Below are positions 35,138 through 45,839 of a stretch of DNA of 63,202 bases, piece by piece. The DNA is from Vallitalea maricola. Lineage in GTDB: Bacteria > Bacillota > Clostridia > Lachnospirales > Vallitaleaceae. Numbering within the stretch: position 1 is the stretch's first letter; every line of letters begins with the position of its first letter. Location: contig NZ_BTPU01000015.1 in NCBI RefSeq assembly GCF_036985595.1, positions 1 through 63,202 of the forward strand, given 5' to 3'. A program made the position numbers and the translations under genes. A model generated the notes under the pieces. That model searched no databases. It was not told where the DNA came from and saw nothing but the letters and a program-made list of their open reading frames with translations.

Positions 35138-36121
35138 ATGGAAGTTAATGAAAGTACCATAAAGGATTGTAAACTTAAGGTACATAATGTGGAAAAAGAA
35201 ATAGCTAAAGGAATAATTGGACAAGAAAATATAATTAGACAAGTTCTTCTAGGGGTTCTGACTGGTGGAAATATTTTGCTGGAAGGTGTACCGGGACTTG
35301 GAAAAACACAACTTGTCAAGACTTTAGCTAAGGTTATGGATCTGTCGTTTTCAAGAATTCAATTTACACCTGATTTGATGCCAGCTGATGTTGTTGGTAC
35401 TAATATGTATGTTGAAGATAATCATGGAAAAGGACATTTTGAATATCAGAAAGGACCTGTATTCGCTAATTTATTATTAGCTGATGAAATTAACAGGGCA
35501 ACACCAAAGACTCAATCAGCTATGTTAGAGGCAATGCAGGAGATGACAGTAACAGTTGGTAACAATACTTATGAATTACCACAGCCATTTATGGTACTTG
35601 CAACACAAAATCCAATTGAGATGGAAGGGACTTATCCTTTGCCAGAAGCACAATTAGATAGATTCATGTTCAAAGTATTAGTAGAATTTCCTAATCTAGA
35701 TGAATTATCCAGAATAATGGATTTAACTGTAGACTGTATAGGTAATGAACCAGAGAAAATAATATCAAGTAGTGATATACTTAACATGAGGAAAATAATA
35801 AATGATATACCTGTTGCGAAATATGTTAAAGAATATGCATTAAGATTAGTAGTAGCAACCCATAGTGAATTACCTGATTCACCTGAAATAGCCAGGAAGT
35901 ATCTTAAATTTGGAGCAAGTCCACGTGCAGCACAAGCTATTCTAAAATCAGCTAAAGCAAATGCTCTACTTGAAGGAAGATACAATGTATCTTTTGACGA
36001 TATTAATTATGTTGCTCTTCCTTGTCTTAGACATCGTATTTTCTTGAATTTTGAAGCAATCAGTGATGGAATTAATAACGATGAGTTTATTAAAATGCTG
36101 ATTAATGAAATAAAAGCTTAG
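35138..36121 (+). CDS. MoxR-family AAA+ ATPase
   Basis: 327 residues, AAA_3 family. Walker A GVPGLGKTQLVKT, RIQFTPDLMPADVVGT, Walker B LLLADEINRATPKTQSAMLEAMQE, sensor 1 ATQNP and a C-terminal lid (KFGASPRAAQAIL). MoxR chaperones act with DUF58 and vWA partners in maturation or activation of complexes. Those partners follow immediately (16 bp to the DUF58 gene). SD AGAAAGAAGG. First gene of an eight-gene operon. Confidence 0.93.
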   Translation: MEVNESTIKDCKLKVHNVEKEIAKGIIGQENIIRQVLLGVLTGGNILLEGVPGLGKTQLVKTLAKVMDLSFSRIQFTPDLMPADVVGTNMYVEDNHGKGHFEYQKGPVFANLLLADEINRATPKTQSAMLEAMQEMTVTVGNNTYELPQPFMVLATQNPIEMEGTYPLPEAQLDRFMFKVLVEFPNLDELSRIMDLTVDCIGNEPEKIISSSDILNMRKIINDIPVAKYVKEYALRLVVATHSELPDSPEIARKYLKFGASPRAAQAILKSAKANALLEGRYNVSFDDINYVALPCLRHRIFLNFEAISDGINNDEFIKMLINEIKA

Positions 36122-36137
36122 GAAGCTGAGGAGTATT

Positions 36138-37004
36138 ATGAACGAACAAATTTTTACATCGGACTTTATGAATAAATTAGAAAAGTTATCAATAAGCGTA
36201 AAAAATATGGCAACATATGGTTTGGCAGGAAGCAGAAAATCAAAGGCTAAAGGTATGTCTGTAGAATTCTCTGATTATCGTGAATATGTACCTTCTGATG
36301 ATTTCAGAAGAATAGACTGGAATGCTTATGGGAGATTTAAAAAACTATATATAAAATTATTTATGGAAGAGAAAGAAGCTGTATTCAGGATTTTTATAGA
36401 TAATAGCAAATCAATGTCATTTAATAATAAAAACATAACCTCTCTTCGTTTAGCAGCAGCTTTTACTTATATAACTCTCAATAACTTAGATAAAGTATTA
36501 ATAAATCCCCTGATATCTAATGAAACAGGCATTTTTCTTGGACAAGGTAAAAACTCTTTCATGAAGTACATTAGTTACTTAGAAAATATTGATTTCAATA
36601 ACCATGAAACGAGTTTTGCAGGACTAAAGAAAATGAATTTCAATGGTAGCGGGATTAGTATTATAATTTCTGATTTATTTACTAATGAAAATATAGAAGA
36701 TGTTATAAAATTCTTAGCATTCAATAAGCAGCAGATACTGGTTTTACACATATTATCTGATGAAGAAATGAATCCAAGAATTGATGGAAAACTAAAAATG
36801 GTAGATAGTGAAACTGGGCAAGAAAAAAATCTCGTAATAACTCCAAGATTACTTAAAAAATATAGAGAAAATGTAAAAAGATTCAGTAATAATATTAACG
36901 ATATTTGCAGTAAATATGGTGCTTCATATGTTAATATTAAATCAACAGATTCAATTGAAAAGATTATCTTGGAAGATTTAATAGGTACCTTTATTATGAT
37001 ATAG
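36138..37004 (+). CDS. DUF58 domain protein
   Basis: 288 residues. The DUF58 core is MSVEFSDYREYVPSDDFRRIDWNAYGRFKKLYIKLF, followed by a vWA-like segment (FRIFIDNSKSMSF, a MIDAS-like DxSxS). DUF58 proteins regularly pair with MoxR. No membrane helix is visible, so it is probably cytosolic. SD GGAGTATT. Confidence 0.9.
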   Translation: MNEQIFTSDFMNKLEKLSISVKNMATYGLAGSRKSKAKGMSVEFSDYREYVPSDDFRRIDWNAYGRFKKLYIKLFMEEKEAVFRIFIDNSKSMSFNNKNITSLRLAAAFTYITLNNLDKVLINPLISNETGIFLGQGKNSFMKYISYLENIDFNNHETSFAGLKKMNFNGSGISIIISDLFTNENIEDVIKFLAFNKQQILVLHILSDEEMNPRIDGKLKMVDSETGQEKNLVITPRLLKKYRENVKRFSNNINDICSKYGASYVNIKSTDSIEKIILEDLIGTFIMI

Positions 37005-37047
37005 AAAATCTATATCATATTTAATACAAAGAGGATGTGTAATTAAT

Positions 37048-38853
37048 ATGAGGTTCAGTAATCCTTATGCTTTATGGGGCTTACTTCTGATTCCATTAGT
37101 TATTTTGATGTATATATTGAGGCAGAATTTTGAACAAAAAGAAATTTCAAGTATCTTTTTGTGGGAACTGGCTTCAAAGGAAGATGAAGTAAATACACCC
37201 TGGCAAAAGTTGAAAAAAAATATTCTAATGATATTACAAATAATAGTAATAATCATTATTACATTAGCATTGGCTAATCCGTATTTATATAAAAAACAGG
37301 AAACTAACAATGTACAGCTCATTGTCATAGACACAAGTGCTAGTATGAATGCAGAATACAAAGATGGGGAAACTAGATTAGATTATGCAAAGGAAATGGC
37401 AAAAGAAAAAATAGATGGATTATTAGATGGTACTCCAGTGACTATTATAACTATTGGAAACGATGTTAACATAAATGTGTCTAATGCTGTTTCCAAAGAT
37501 ACTATCAAAAAATCCATTAACAATATTAATCCAACCTATGGTTCTATGAAAATAGATGACAACATAGATTTTATATTCTCAATAGCCAAGAGCTATGAGG
37601 ATTATGAGATATCTATAATATCTGATGAGATTCATAATAATGATAACGTACACAACTATTTAGTTCAGTCAGAAGGTTCTAATGTAAGTATAGACAATAT
37701 ATCAACTTTCTTCTCAGAAGGTTCATATGAAGTTCTTGCAAAAGTCACTAATAGATATAAAACGCCTGTAAAAATACATTTGGACATATATGACCAAAAT
37801 GATACATGGCTAAAAGGCAGTGAGATAGACTTAGAATCATATGAAAGCAAGAGTATATTATTTGATAATATCAACTGTGAAGGCAATTATATATATGGTC
37901 AAATAAAAGAAAAAGATTTAATTGCAGCAGATAATAAAAGATTTAATATATTGAATAAGAATGAGATAAAAAGAATCATTCTAATATCAGAAGAAAATAT
38001 TTTTATGGAAAAAGCGATTTTAGCATCTAATAGATACGAGTTGTATAAAACTAAGAATTCTAGTGTTAACAATGAAAAATATGATTTGTATATTTATGAT
38101 AGTATAATACCTGATTCAATTCCAGATGAAGGCAATTTAATGTTCCTAAATATACCAAAGGTTGATGGATTATATGATACTGAAGCTGAAACCAGTAGTG
38201 GAATGGCAGCATTCAGTGATGAAGATATTACTAGACATGTATTCAATGAAAAATTTATTGTTTCTGATTATAGAAAAATATTACCTAATGAATATATAAA
38301 ATCTATAGCTAATGTTGGTGAAGATAGTATTATAGCAATTGGTAATAAAAATGGTAGAAAATTTAATATTATATCTTTTGATTTACATAATAGTGATTTT
38401 CCGTTAAATATCAGTTTCCCTGTTCTTATAGATAATTTATTGGCAGATGTATTAGGGAATGGTGTACAGATTGATGAGAATTATCATGCAGGAGAAAATA
38501 TTTCTTTTGAACCTTTAAGTACTACTGAAAAAGCTTTTATATCTGATCCGAAAAATAATAAAGCTGAATTGGATGTAAATTTCCCTATAACTTATTATGA
38601 TGATACTAAGGAATTAGGGGTGTATGAATTGATACAAGAGAATAATGAAAAAGAACAAAAGACAGATTATATAACTATAAATTATAATACTGATTCAGAA
38701 TCAACTATTAAAGAGTATTCAGATGAGCTTGATGATAATGTATCAAATAAAATGGTCACTAGAAGCCGTAAAAAGACTGATTTCATGAGCCTGTTTATCA
38801 TTCTTGCTGTAATTGTTATGTTATATGAATGGAAAAAATATGTTATTGGCTAG
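37048..38853 (+). CDS. BatA-like membrane protein with von Willebrand A domain
   Basis: 601 residues. It begins with the aerotolerance/BatA helix (NPYALWGLLLIPLVILMYIL), a second membrane helix (LMILQIIVIIIITLALANPY), then a vWA domain with DTSASM (DxSxS MIDAS), a long beta-rich extracytoplasmic region and a C-terminal helix (FMSLFIILAVIVMLY). Probable MoxR client. SD AGAGGATG. The next gene begins 11 bp later. Confidence 0.87.
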   Translation: MRFSNPYALWGLLLIPLVILMYILRQNFEQKEISSIFLWELASKEDEVNTPWQKLKKNILMILQIIVIIIITLALANPYLYKKQETNNVQLIVIDTSASMNAEYKDGETRLDYAKEMAKEKIDGLLDGTPVTIITIGNDVNINVSNAVSKDTIKKSINNINPTYGSMKIDDNIDFIFSIAKSYEDYEISIISDEIHNNDNVHNYLVQSEGSNVSIDNISTFFSEGSYEVLAKVTNRYKTPVKIHLDIYDQNDTWLKGSEIDLESYESKSILFDNINCEGNYIYGQIKEKDLIAADNKRFNILNKNEIKRIILISEENIFMEKAILASNRYELYKTKNSSVNNEKYDLYIYDSIIPDSIPDEGNLMFLNIPKVDGLYDTEAETSSGMAAFSDEDITRHVFNEKFIVSDYRKILPNEYIKSIANVGEDSIIAIGNKNGRKFNIISFDLHNSDFPLNISFPVLIDNLLADVLGNGVQIDENYHAGENISFEPLSTTEKAFISDPKNNKAELDVNFPITYYDDTKELGVYELIQENNEKEQKTDYITINYNTDSESTIKEYSDELDDNVSNKMVTRSRKKTDFMSLFIILAVIVMLYEWKKYVIG

Positions 38854-38864
38854 AGGTGTAATTT

Positions 38865-41660
38865 ATGAGGGTAGAGTTTGGAAGAACATGGATTTTGTTA
38901 TTATTTCCAATATTGGTGTTTATAATATTTAGAATATCAAAAAACTATTATAGCAATAATTTTAAAAAGTATTTGACTACGGTAACTAGATGTATAGTAA
39001 TACTGTTTTTAATATTATCTTTAGCTGATATTTCTATCGTTAATACATCAAAAGAAACATCAACAATTTTCTTATCAGATGTATCCGAAAGTGTGTCAGA
39101 GAATAAAGAAGAAATTAAAGAATTTATTAGAAATGCTATAAAAGATAAAGGAAAAAACGATAGAGTTGGTTCGGTAATATTTGGAAAAGATGCTTCTTTG
39201 GATGTTAGTATTACTAAAGATTTTACATCGGATATATTAGAAACAGATGTTAATAAGTCTTATACTGACATTGAACAGGGTATGCTCAAAAGTATAGCAT
39301 TAATTCCAAGGGACACAAATAAAAGAATTGTTTTATTAACAGATGGTAAAGAAAACAAAGGAAAAACAGAGAAATTAATTCAATCAATAAAAGATCAAGA
39401 AATTGAAATCAAAGTGAAAACCTTAGAATCAAAAGCTGCTAATGAGGTATATATTGATAATTTTTATGTTCCTCAAAAGGTAAATCTTGGTGAACAATTT
39501 CAGATTAACATGGATATATTTTCTACTACCCATACTAATGCTAAGATAACTGTTATAGCTGATGGTGAAAAAATTATTACAGACAATATTAATCTTAGAA
39601 AAGGTTCCAATAATTATGTGTTGAAAGATACAGCAAAAAAGATGGGATTTGTCAGTTATGAATTATTGATTGAACCTGAAGATGATAGATTGACAGTTAA
39701 TAATACATACTCAGCATTTACATTTGTTAAAAGTAGCCCCAAAGTACTCATAGTATATGATCAGGAAAAAGATGCCATACAGATAGAGGAAATAACTAAG
39801 AGTATAGGACTAAACTATGATAAGACCAAAAGTGTACAAGTACCTGTTAATTTAGAGAATATGTTAAGATATAAGAGCATAATTCTATGTAATGTATCAG
39901 CAGATAATTTGAGTGAAGATTTTTTGAACAATATGGAATACTATGTTAAAGATTTCGGAGGAGGATTAGTTACTATTGGTGGTGAAAATTCTTACGCACT
40001 TGGTGGTTACTATAAGACTCCACTTGAAACCGTATTACCTGTTAACATGCATATGCGTGGTATAAAGGATAAACCTAATATGGCAATGATGCTTGTTATT
40101 GATAAATCAGGTAGTATGTCTGGTAGGAATCTAAGACTTGCCAAAGAAGCTGCTATGCGAACAGCCCTAGTATTGGAAGACAATGATCAAATTGGAGTAA
40201 TAGCATTTGATGATAAACCTTACGAGATAGTCGAGTTACAAAAAGCTGAAGATAGAGATACTATCAATGAAAGTATCCTTAACATCAACGAAGGTGGGGG
40301 TACATCTATATTACCTGCTTTGCAAGACGCTTATGCTAAGTTAAGTGAGAGTAAGGCTGAGATAAAGCATATTGTTTTGCTGACCGATGGACAAGCGGAA
40401 CAAATAGGATATGAACCATTACTTGATAATATGAATAGCAATAAAATTACATTATCAACAGTAGGGGTTGGTGATGGAGCGGATACTAAGCTTTTATCAT
40501 ATTTAGCTGCTTCTGGCAATGGAAGAAATTATTTTACTAAAGATGGAAGGAATATACCTAGAATATTTGCTAAAGAAGCTTTTATGGCAACAAGGACATA
40601 TCTTAACAATATAACATTTACACCAATAATGAACTCTTATCATAATATCCTAGCAGATATTTATGATGAAGGATTACCCAAGTTACAAGGATATATTGGT
40701 ACTTCACCAAAGGATGCTGCGACAGTATTGCTATCTAGCCCTGTAAATGATCCAATATTATCAGTTTGGCAATATGGACTGGGTAGAACAGCTGCTTGGT
40801 GTTCTGATTTGTCAGGCGAGTGGAGTGCACTTTATAATACTTGGGATAAAAATAATGTTTTCTGGCAGAATATTATCAATTATACTATTGAAAATTATTC
40901 TGATGAACCAATAGAGATTAATAGTACTTATGAAAATGGGGAAGTGAATATTACTCTTAATTCTTCTAACAAAGATTATTTATTAGATTCAACAGTACAA
41001 ATGAAATCACCATCCAATAAATTAGTTAATGTTAATCTAGAACCAGTTAGAAAGGGAGTATATAAAGGAAAATTTATTCCAGACGAAGTAGGTTCTTACA
41101 TGATGAAGGGAATTCAAAAAGACGGCGATGAAATTGTAGGTACTGGCTTAAGTGGCATAACTATACCTTATTCAGAAGAATATAAATTGATAGATAACAA
41201 TAGTTTCATGGATTTTGTAGAAAAAATAGGAGGTAAGATTATTAATGATCCTGATGAAGTATTCAGTGAAATTGATAATAAGGTGAAAACAAGCAAAAAC
41301 ATATCTAACATCTTACTAATAATTGCACTTATACTATGGATTATTGATATAGCTCTGAGAAGATTCAATATTGCATCAAAAATTAATAAAATAGCTATAC
41401 CTTTTAAAAGACTAATGAGCCTACTGGATAATAAAACGGTAAAAGGAAATAAATCCGATAAAGCTAATATTGAAAATAATAAAAGTAACAGCAAAAATGA
41501 AGAGATATCATTGAATAAAAAAGACATGAAGAATGAAAAAGACACGAAGAATGATAAAACAAAAAATAACAAAACCAACAAATCTAATAAAAACAAAGAC
41601 AATAAACCTAACTTGCTGGATACTTCAGAGTTACTTGGCAATACCAAAAGGAAACGATAA
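38865..41660 (+). CDS. Large membrane protein with two vWA domains around a glutamine-amidotransferase-like segment
   Basis: 931 residues. Two N-terminal membrane helices, a first vWA (DVSES, near residue 71) at about 68-190, a GATase1-like segment (FGGGLVTIGGENSYALGGYY) near residue 365, and a second vWA (DKSGSMS) at about 405-580. A C-terminal membrane helix (ISNILLIIALILWIIDIAL) and a Lys/Asn-rich tail of about 90 residues end it. Both MIDAS motifs are intact. This architecture recurs next to MoxR-DUF58 genes. Confidence 0.86.
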   Translation: MRVEFGRTWILLLFPILVFIIFRISKNYYSNNFKKYLTTVTRCIVILFLILSLADISIVNTSKETSTIFLSDVSESVSENKEEIKEFIRNAIKDKGKNDRVGSVIFGKDASLDVSITKDFTSDILETDVNKSYTDIEQGMLKSIALIPRDTNKRIVLLTDGKENKGKTEKLIQSIKDQEIEIKVKTLESKAANEVYIDNFYVPQKVNLGEQFQINMDIFSTTHTNAKITVIADGEKIITDNINLRKGSNNYVLKDTAKKMGFVSYELLIEPEDDRLTVNNTYSAFTFVKSSPKVLIVYDQEKDAIQIEEITKSIGLNYDKTKSVQVPVNLENMLRYKSIILCNVSADNLSEDFLNNMEYYVKDFGGGLVTIGGENSYALGGYYKTPLETVLPVNMHMRGIKDKPNMAMMLVIDKSGSMSGRNLRLAKEAAMRTALVLEDNDQIGVIAFDDKPYEIVELQKAEDRDTINESILNINEGGGTSILPALQDAYAKLSESKAEIKHIVLLTDGQAEQIGYEPLLDNMNSNKITLSTVGVGDGADTKLLSYLAASGNGRNYFTKDGRNIPRIFAKEAFMATRTYLNNITFTPIMNSYHNILADIYDEGLPKLQGYIGTSPKDAATVLLSSPVNDPILSVWQYGLGRTAAWCSDLSGEWSALYNTWDKNNVFWQNIINYTIENYSDEPIEINSTYENGEVNITLNSSNKDYLLDSTVQMKSPSNKLVNVNLEPVRKGVYKGKFIPDEVGSYMMKGIQKDGDEIVGTGLSGITIPYSEEYKLIDNNSFMDFVEKIGGKIINDPDEVFSEIDNKVKTSKNISNILLIIALILWIIDIALRRFNIASKINKIAIPFKRLMSLLDNKTVKGNKSDKANIENNKSNSKNEEISLNKKDMKNEKDTKNDKTKNNKTNKSNKNKDNKPNLLDTSELLGNTKRKR

Positions 41661-41666
41661 GGGAGA

Positions 41667-44030
41667 ATGATGATGAAGAGGATAATAAGATTAATAGTGT
41701 GTACATTCTTGATTTTAATATTTGTAGAAGTTAATATTGAAACATGGGCTGCAGAATATAGAGATTTTGAGGTTGATGTACACTATGGATATGACAATAT
41801 TTTTAAGTATAATGAGTATTTGCCTGTATCTGTTCATGTGAAAAATAATACAGATGATTTTGATGGTGATGTAGTATTACGTTATCATGTTAACAATAAT
41901 AGTGATGGGGAATTAAGCCAACGAGTTACCATAGAGAAGAATAATTCAAAAGAAATGAAATTCTTGATACCAAGGATTAGTGAAGAATTATCAATCATGA
42001 AAATAATATTTCGAAAAGATAACAAAGTGATGTATGAGGAAAAACTGACTATACCCTATACCCAGGGAATATACAATAACCTAATGTTAGGGATTCTTAC
42101 AGACGATTTTGATGAACTTAGTTATATTAATTCATCAAATGATTATGTAAAGGTTGAACTTAATGAACAGAATTTTCCAAGTAATATTTTCGCTAGCAAG
42201 ATTTTGGATGTAATAATTATTAACAATTATGATTTATCCAAATTAAGTCAAGACCAACTGGATATATTGAAAAAATGGGTAAATGATGGTGGACATCTAG
42301 TAATTGGTTCTGGAGTCAATTATTCTAAGACTTTAACACTTTTACAAGATTTCATAGGAATCGATATGATTGATGGCGTCAAAGAAATTGATAGTGATAT
42401 TCTGTATGATTATGTAGCAGAAGAAGCTAAAACAGATGATCACTCATTATTAAGTATAGCATTAATTAATAGTGACAAATTGAAAAGTACAATTATAAGC
42501 GGGGATAACCATATAGTCTATAATATGAACAAAGGTAAAGGTATGATTGATTTATTTACATTTGATTTGGGAATGGAACCAATGAAATCTTTTACACATA
42601 ATAATAAATTTTTTGAGAAGTACTTTAAACAAGAATTTGAAGATATGAAAATTCTACTATCCAATAGCTATTATAGATATAATCGTACAAATAGTTTCTT
42701 GAATGTAATACCAGGACTTAAATTTCCTTCGTTGTGGTCAATAATAATAATAATTGGTATATACATTATATTGATTGGACCTGTTCTATACTTAGTGCTT
42801 AAGCGTAGGAAGAAAAGACATTTAATGTGGATTATGGTACCTGTAATATCTATAGTTTTTGTTGGTATCATGTATATTAGCGGTATGAACACTAGGCTTA
42901 AAGAACCAGTGACTCAAGTTGTCAACATATTGAATTTCTCTGAAAAAGGTGGTTCTTATAATAGCTTCGGAACTGTATTGAATACAGATAAATCAAAGCT
43001 GGATATAAAATCCAATGATAGTCTATATATGATCCCATTAGAAAGCTATGACTATTATTCCTATAACCAGTCAAAAAATATGGATATAAAAAATTATAAA
43101 GATTTTCCTGTAAGTTTCAACTGGAAATCTGGTCTTGAACCATCAATAGAATATTATAATTCTAATGTGTTCAGTAATAACAACTTTGAATTAGAAACTT
43201 CGAAAAATATTCCAGTGGAAAATAAGATTCAATTGAACTTATTATCTGAAGGAACTGAAATAAAAGGTTCTATAACTAACAATTATGATTTTGGATTAGA
43301 AAATTGTATAATATATTTCAAGAACAAAGTATATTTGATAGATGATCTGGGAGCAAATGAAACTAAAAAAATAGAAGATATGGGCATTAGGAATTATGAC
43401 TATTTAAGAGAATATTATTGGAATCTAATTGATAATATTGATAGTTCTTCCGATTTCAAAGAAAAAAATGATAGATATCAAGATAGCAGGATGATTGATT
43501 TTAATATGTATACTTATGAAGCGATAAATACTGAAGAAGCTATTTTTGTTGGATGGACAGATAAGAAATTCACTAATGGATTTCAAGTCAACGGTAAAAA
43601 GACTAAGAACTTTGAGAAGTCTATGATAAGTGTTATTGATACAATTAACTATGTTAAAGGTTCTAATATTGTTCTTGAATTCGGTTCAGTTAGACCTTAT
43701 ATAGATAACGCAGTCAGCAGTAATGTTATATATAGTCGTAACAAAGAGTTCAGCTATTATTACAAATTACCAACTGAAACAATAGATATTAATAAGATAA
43801 AATTCAGAAGAATAGCAAATATGAAAAATAAATATATTGATGCTAAATTTTATATTGTTGGTACTGATAATGAAACATACCAAGAGTTTGATGATACTAT
43901 TACTATAGAGGCTGAAGAGCTGGATAAATATATTAACAGTAATGGAGAAATATTAATGGCAGTTATTCTATCTGAGGATGAAGGAGAAGTTGACATTCCT
44001 GAAATATATATAGAAGGGATTGGAAAATAA
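41667..44030 (+). CDS. Large secreted/membrane protein of the MoxR-ABC cluster, function unknown
   Basis: 787 residues. A signal peptide (IIRLIVCTFLILIFVEVNI) leads an extracytoplasmic domain with a GATase-like segment (LKKWVNDGGHLVIGSGVNYS) near residue 210, two adjacent membrane helices (SLWSIIIIIGIYIILIGPVL and MWIMVPVISIVFVGIMYI) near residues 352-408, and another extracytoplasmic domain. Three ATG codons overlap at the start; ATG 41673 has the best spacing to GGGAG. It ends at the ABC ATPase start (TAATG). Confidence 0.8.
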   Translation: MMMKRIIRLIVCTFLILIFVEVNIETWAAEYRDFEVDVHYGYDNIFKYNEYLPVSVHVKNNTDDFDGDVVLRYHVNNNSDGELSQRVTIEKNNSKEMKFLIPRISEELSIMKIIFRKDNKVMYEEKLTIPYTQGIYNNLMLGILTDDFDELSYINSSNDYVKVELNEQNFPSNIFASKILDVIIINNYDLSKLSQDQLDILKKWVNDGGHLVIGSGVNYSKTLTLLQDFIGIDMIDGVKEIDSDILYDYVAEEAKTDDHSLLSIALINSDKLKSTIISGDNHIVYNMNKGKGMIDLFTFDLGMEPMKSFTHNNKFFEKYFKQEFEDMKILLSNSYYRYNRTNSFLNVIPGLKFPSLWSIIIIIGIYIILIGPVLYLVLKRRKKRHLMWIMVPVISIVFVGIMYISGMNTRLKEPVTQVVNILNFSEKGGSYNSFGTVLNTDKSKLDIKSNDSLYMIPLESYDYYSYNQSKNMDIKNYKDFPVSFNWKSGLEPSIEYYNSNVFSNNNFELETSKNIPVENKIQLNLLSEGTEIKGSITNNYDFGLENCIIYFKNKVYLIDDLGANETKKIEDMGIRNYDYLREYYWNLIDNIDSSSDFKEKNDRYQDSRMIDFNMYTYEAINTEEAIFVGWTDKKFTNGFQVNGKKTKNFEKSMISVIDTINYVKGSNIVLEFGSVRPYIDNAVSSNVIYSRNKEFSYYYKLPTETIDINKIKFRRIANMKNKYIDAKFYIVGTDNETYQEFDDTITIEAEELDKYINSNGEILMAVILSEDEGEVDIPEIYIEGIGK

Positions 44031-44950
44031 TGTTAGAGATTAGAGGACTAAAGAAAAACTATAAAAAATTTACTGCTTTAAAAGGTATAGATTTAAAAGT
44101 GGAAAAAGGTGAGATATTTGGATTTATCGGTCCAAATGGTGCTGGTAAGACAACGACGATGAAAATTGTATGTGGACTGTTGAGTCCTACTTCTGGTGAA
44201 GTGTATGTCAATGGTATCAATGCTTTACAGAATATAAGGAGAGCTAAACAATATATTGGTTATATGCCCGATTTCTTCGGTGTATATGATAATCTTAAGG
44301 TTACTGAGTATTTAGAATTCTATTCTTCGATTTATGGCATCAAAGGAACTGAGAGAAACAAAATGATTGAAGACCTACTAGAACTTGTTAATCTTACGGA
44401 TAAATCAGATTTTTTTGTTGATAGCTTGTCAAGAGGTATGAAGCAAAAGCTTTGTTTAGCAAGATGTCTGGTTCATAATCCAGAGCTATTAGTTCTAGAC
44501 GAACCTGCGTCTGGTATGGACCCTAGAGCTAGAGCAGATCTAAAAAAAATACTATGTACACTTATAGACATGGGAAAAACAGTTATCATCAGTTCTCATA
44601 TCTTATCTGAATTATCAGAAGTATGTACTTCCATAGGTATTATTAATAAAGGAGAAATTGTTATTAGTGGAAATGTAGAAGAAGTAACTAACAAAGTATA
44701 CAATAACAAAGTATTAGAAATTGAAGTTAGTGATTCTCCAGATAAAGCAGAGACAGTATTGAAAGAAATTGATTTTGTTCAAGATATTAATCCTACTGGA
44801 AATAAATTAGAAGTTTCTATTAACGGAGATAATGAACAGATTAAAAAACTACTGAAACAACTTGTTATAAGAGACGTTCCAGTTATTACACTTAACAAGA
44901 AAACACAAAACCTTGAAGATATATTCTTAGAAGTAACTAAGGAAGCTTAA
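44030..44950 (+). CDS. ABC-2 type transporter ATP-binding protein
   Basis: 306 residues. Walker A GPNGAGKTT, Q-loop region (YIGYMPDFFGVYDNL), signature LSRGMKQKLCLARCL (LSRGM instead of LSGGQ) and Walker B LLVLDEPASGMDP. A C-terminal domain follows (about residues 220-306), as in CcmA-type exporters. It overlaps the preceding stop by one base and the permease follows, so they make one exporter with unknown substrate. Confidence 0.93.
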   Translation: MLEIRGLKKNYKKFTALKGIDLKVEKGEIFGFIGPNGAGKTTTMKIVCGLLSPTSGEVYVNGINALQNIRRAKQYIGYMPDFFGVYDNLKVTEYLEFYSSIYGIKGTERNKMIEDLLELVNLTDKSDFFVDSLSRGMKQKLCLARCLVHNPELLVLDEPASGMDPRARADLKKILCTLIDMGKTVIISSHILSELSEVCTSIGIINKGEIVISGNVEEVTNKVYNNKVLEIEVSDSPDKAETVLKEIDFVQDINPTGNKLEVSINGDNEQIKKLLKQLVIRDVPVITLNKKTQNLEDIFLEVTKEA

Positions 44951-44987
44951 ATATTGTAAATAATATTTATTTGGAAGGAATGAAATT

Positions 44988-45839
44988 ATGAAATCAATTA
45001 TACTAAAAGAAGCTAAGATAAAAATGAGAAGTTGGAAAAGTGTTGGTATGATAGTATCTTATGTTACATTATTAGCATTTGGGGTTATTGTAATGTTAAG
45101 TAGTACTTTATACAGCGTATATAATAATAATCTAAGTGAAAATTATAGGAATATATACATGACAATTACGATTATACAGGTTTTAATGATATCTTTTATA
45201 GTACCAATAATTGCTTCAGGTTCAATATCTCTGGAAAGGGAAAAACAAACTTTGGATATACTTCTTAGTACTAATATGAGACCTATATCCATAATAATGG
45301 GAAAATTAATGACAACAGTAAGTGTTGTACTATTGTTAATAGTTACATCGTTACCTATTTTTTCGTTCGTATTCTTATTTGGAGGACTAAATATAACATC
45401 AATCTTGAGTATGGTAGCATTTTTTATAATCATCTCATTCTTTTTTGGTTCTTTAGGAGTATTTTTTTCAACACTATTCAAGAAGACGTTAACTTCAATA
45501 GTACTAACATTCTTAGTTATGATGTTTTTAACTATAGGAACTATCTTGATACCTGCAATCTATACGTATATGACAAGGGATTATTCTTATTTTGAGAATA
45601 ATACTTTTTTCCTTTATTATATTAATCCAGGTATAACATTTTGGGCGGTATTATTACAGCAATTTGGTGGGATAGACAGGCTTTCTGGCTACTTGAATGG
45701 AATAACATTAAATGACAATATTACAATAATCAGTTGTTGTTTATATATACTATTATCTGTAGGATTAAATTTTGCTTCAGCATATATTCTTAATCCTATA
45801 AAAAAGAAAAAAGGTATAGAAGAGGTCAGCTATGAATGA
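44988..45839 (+). CDS. ABC-2 type transporter permease
   Basis: 283 residues with six predicted helices and ISLEREKQTLDILLSTNMRPISIIMGK, the ABC-2 cytoplasmic signature. It pairs with the ATPase upstream. It overlaps the next gene by 8 bp, showing tight coupling. SD GGAAGGAATG. Confidence 0.9.
   Translation: MKSIILKEAKIKMRSWKSVGMIVSYVTLLAFGVIVMLSSTLYSVYNNNLSENYRNIYMTITIIQVLMISFIVPIIASGSISLEREKQTLDILLSTNMRPISIIMGKLMTTVSVVLLLIVTSLPIFSFVFLFGGLNITSILSMVAFFIIISFFFGSLGVFFSTLFKKTLTSIVLTFLVMMFLTIGTILIPAIYTYMTRDYSYFENNTFFLYYINPGITFWAVLLQQFGGIDRLSGYLNGITLNDNITIISCCLYILLSVGLNFASAYILNPIKKKKGIEEVSYE

Noticed and set aside
41168..41647. 159-codon minus-strand frame inside the double-vWA gene
   Set aside because: Complement of a Lys/Asn-rich tail; low complexity, no SD or homology.
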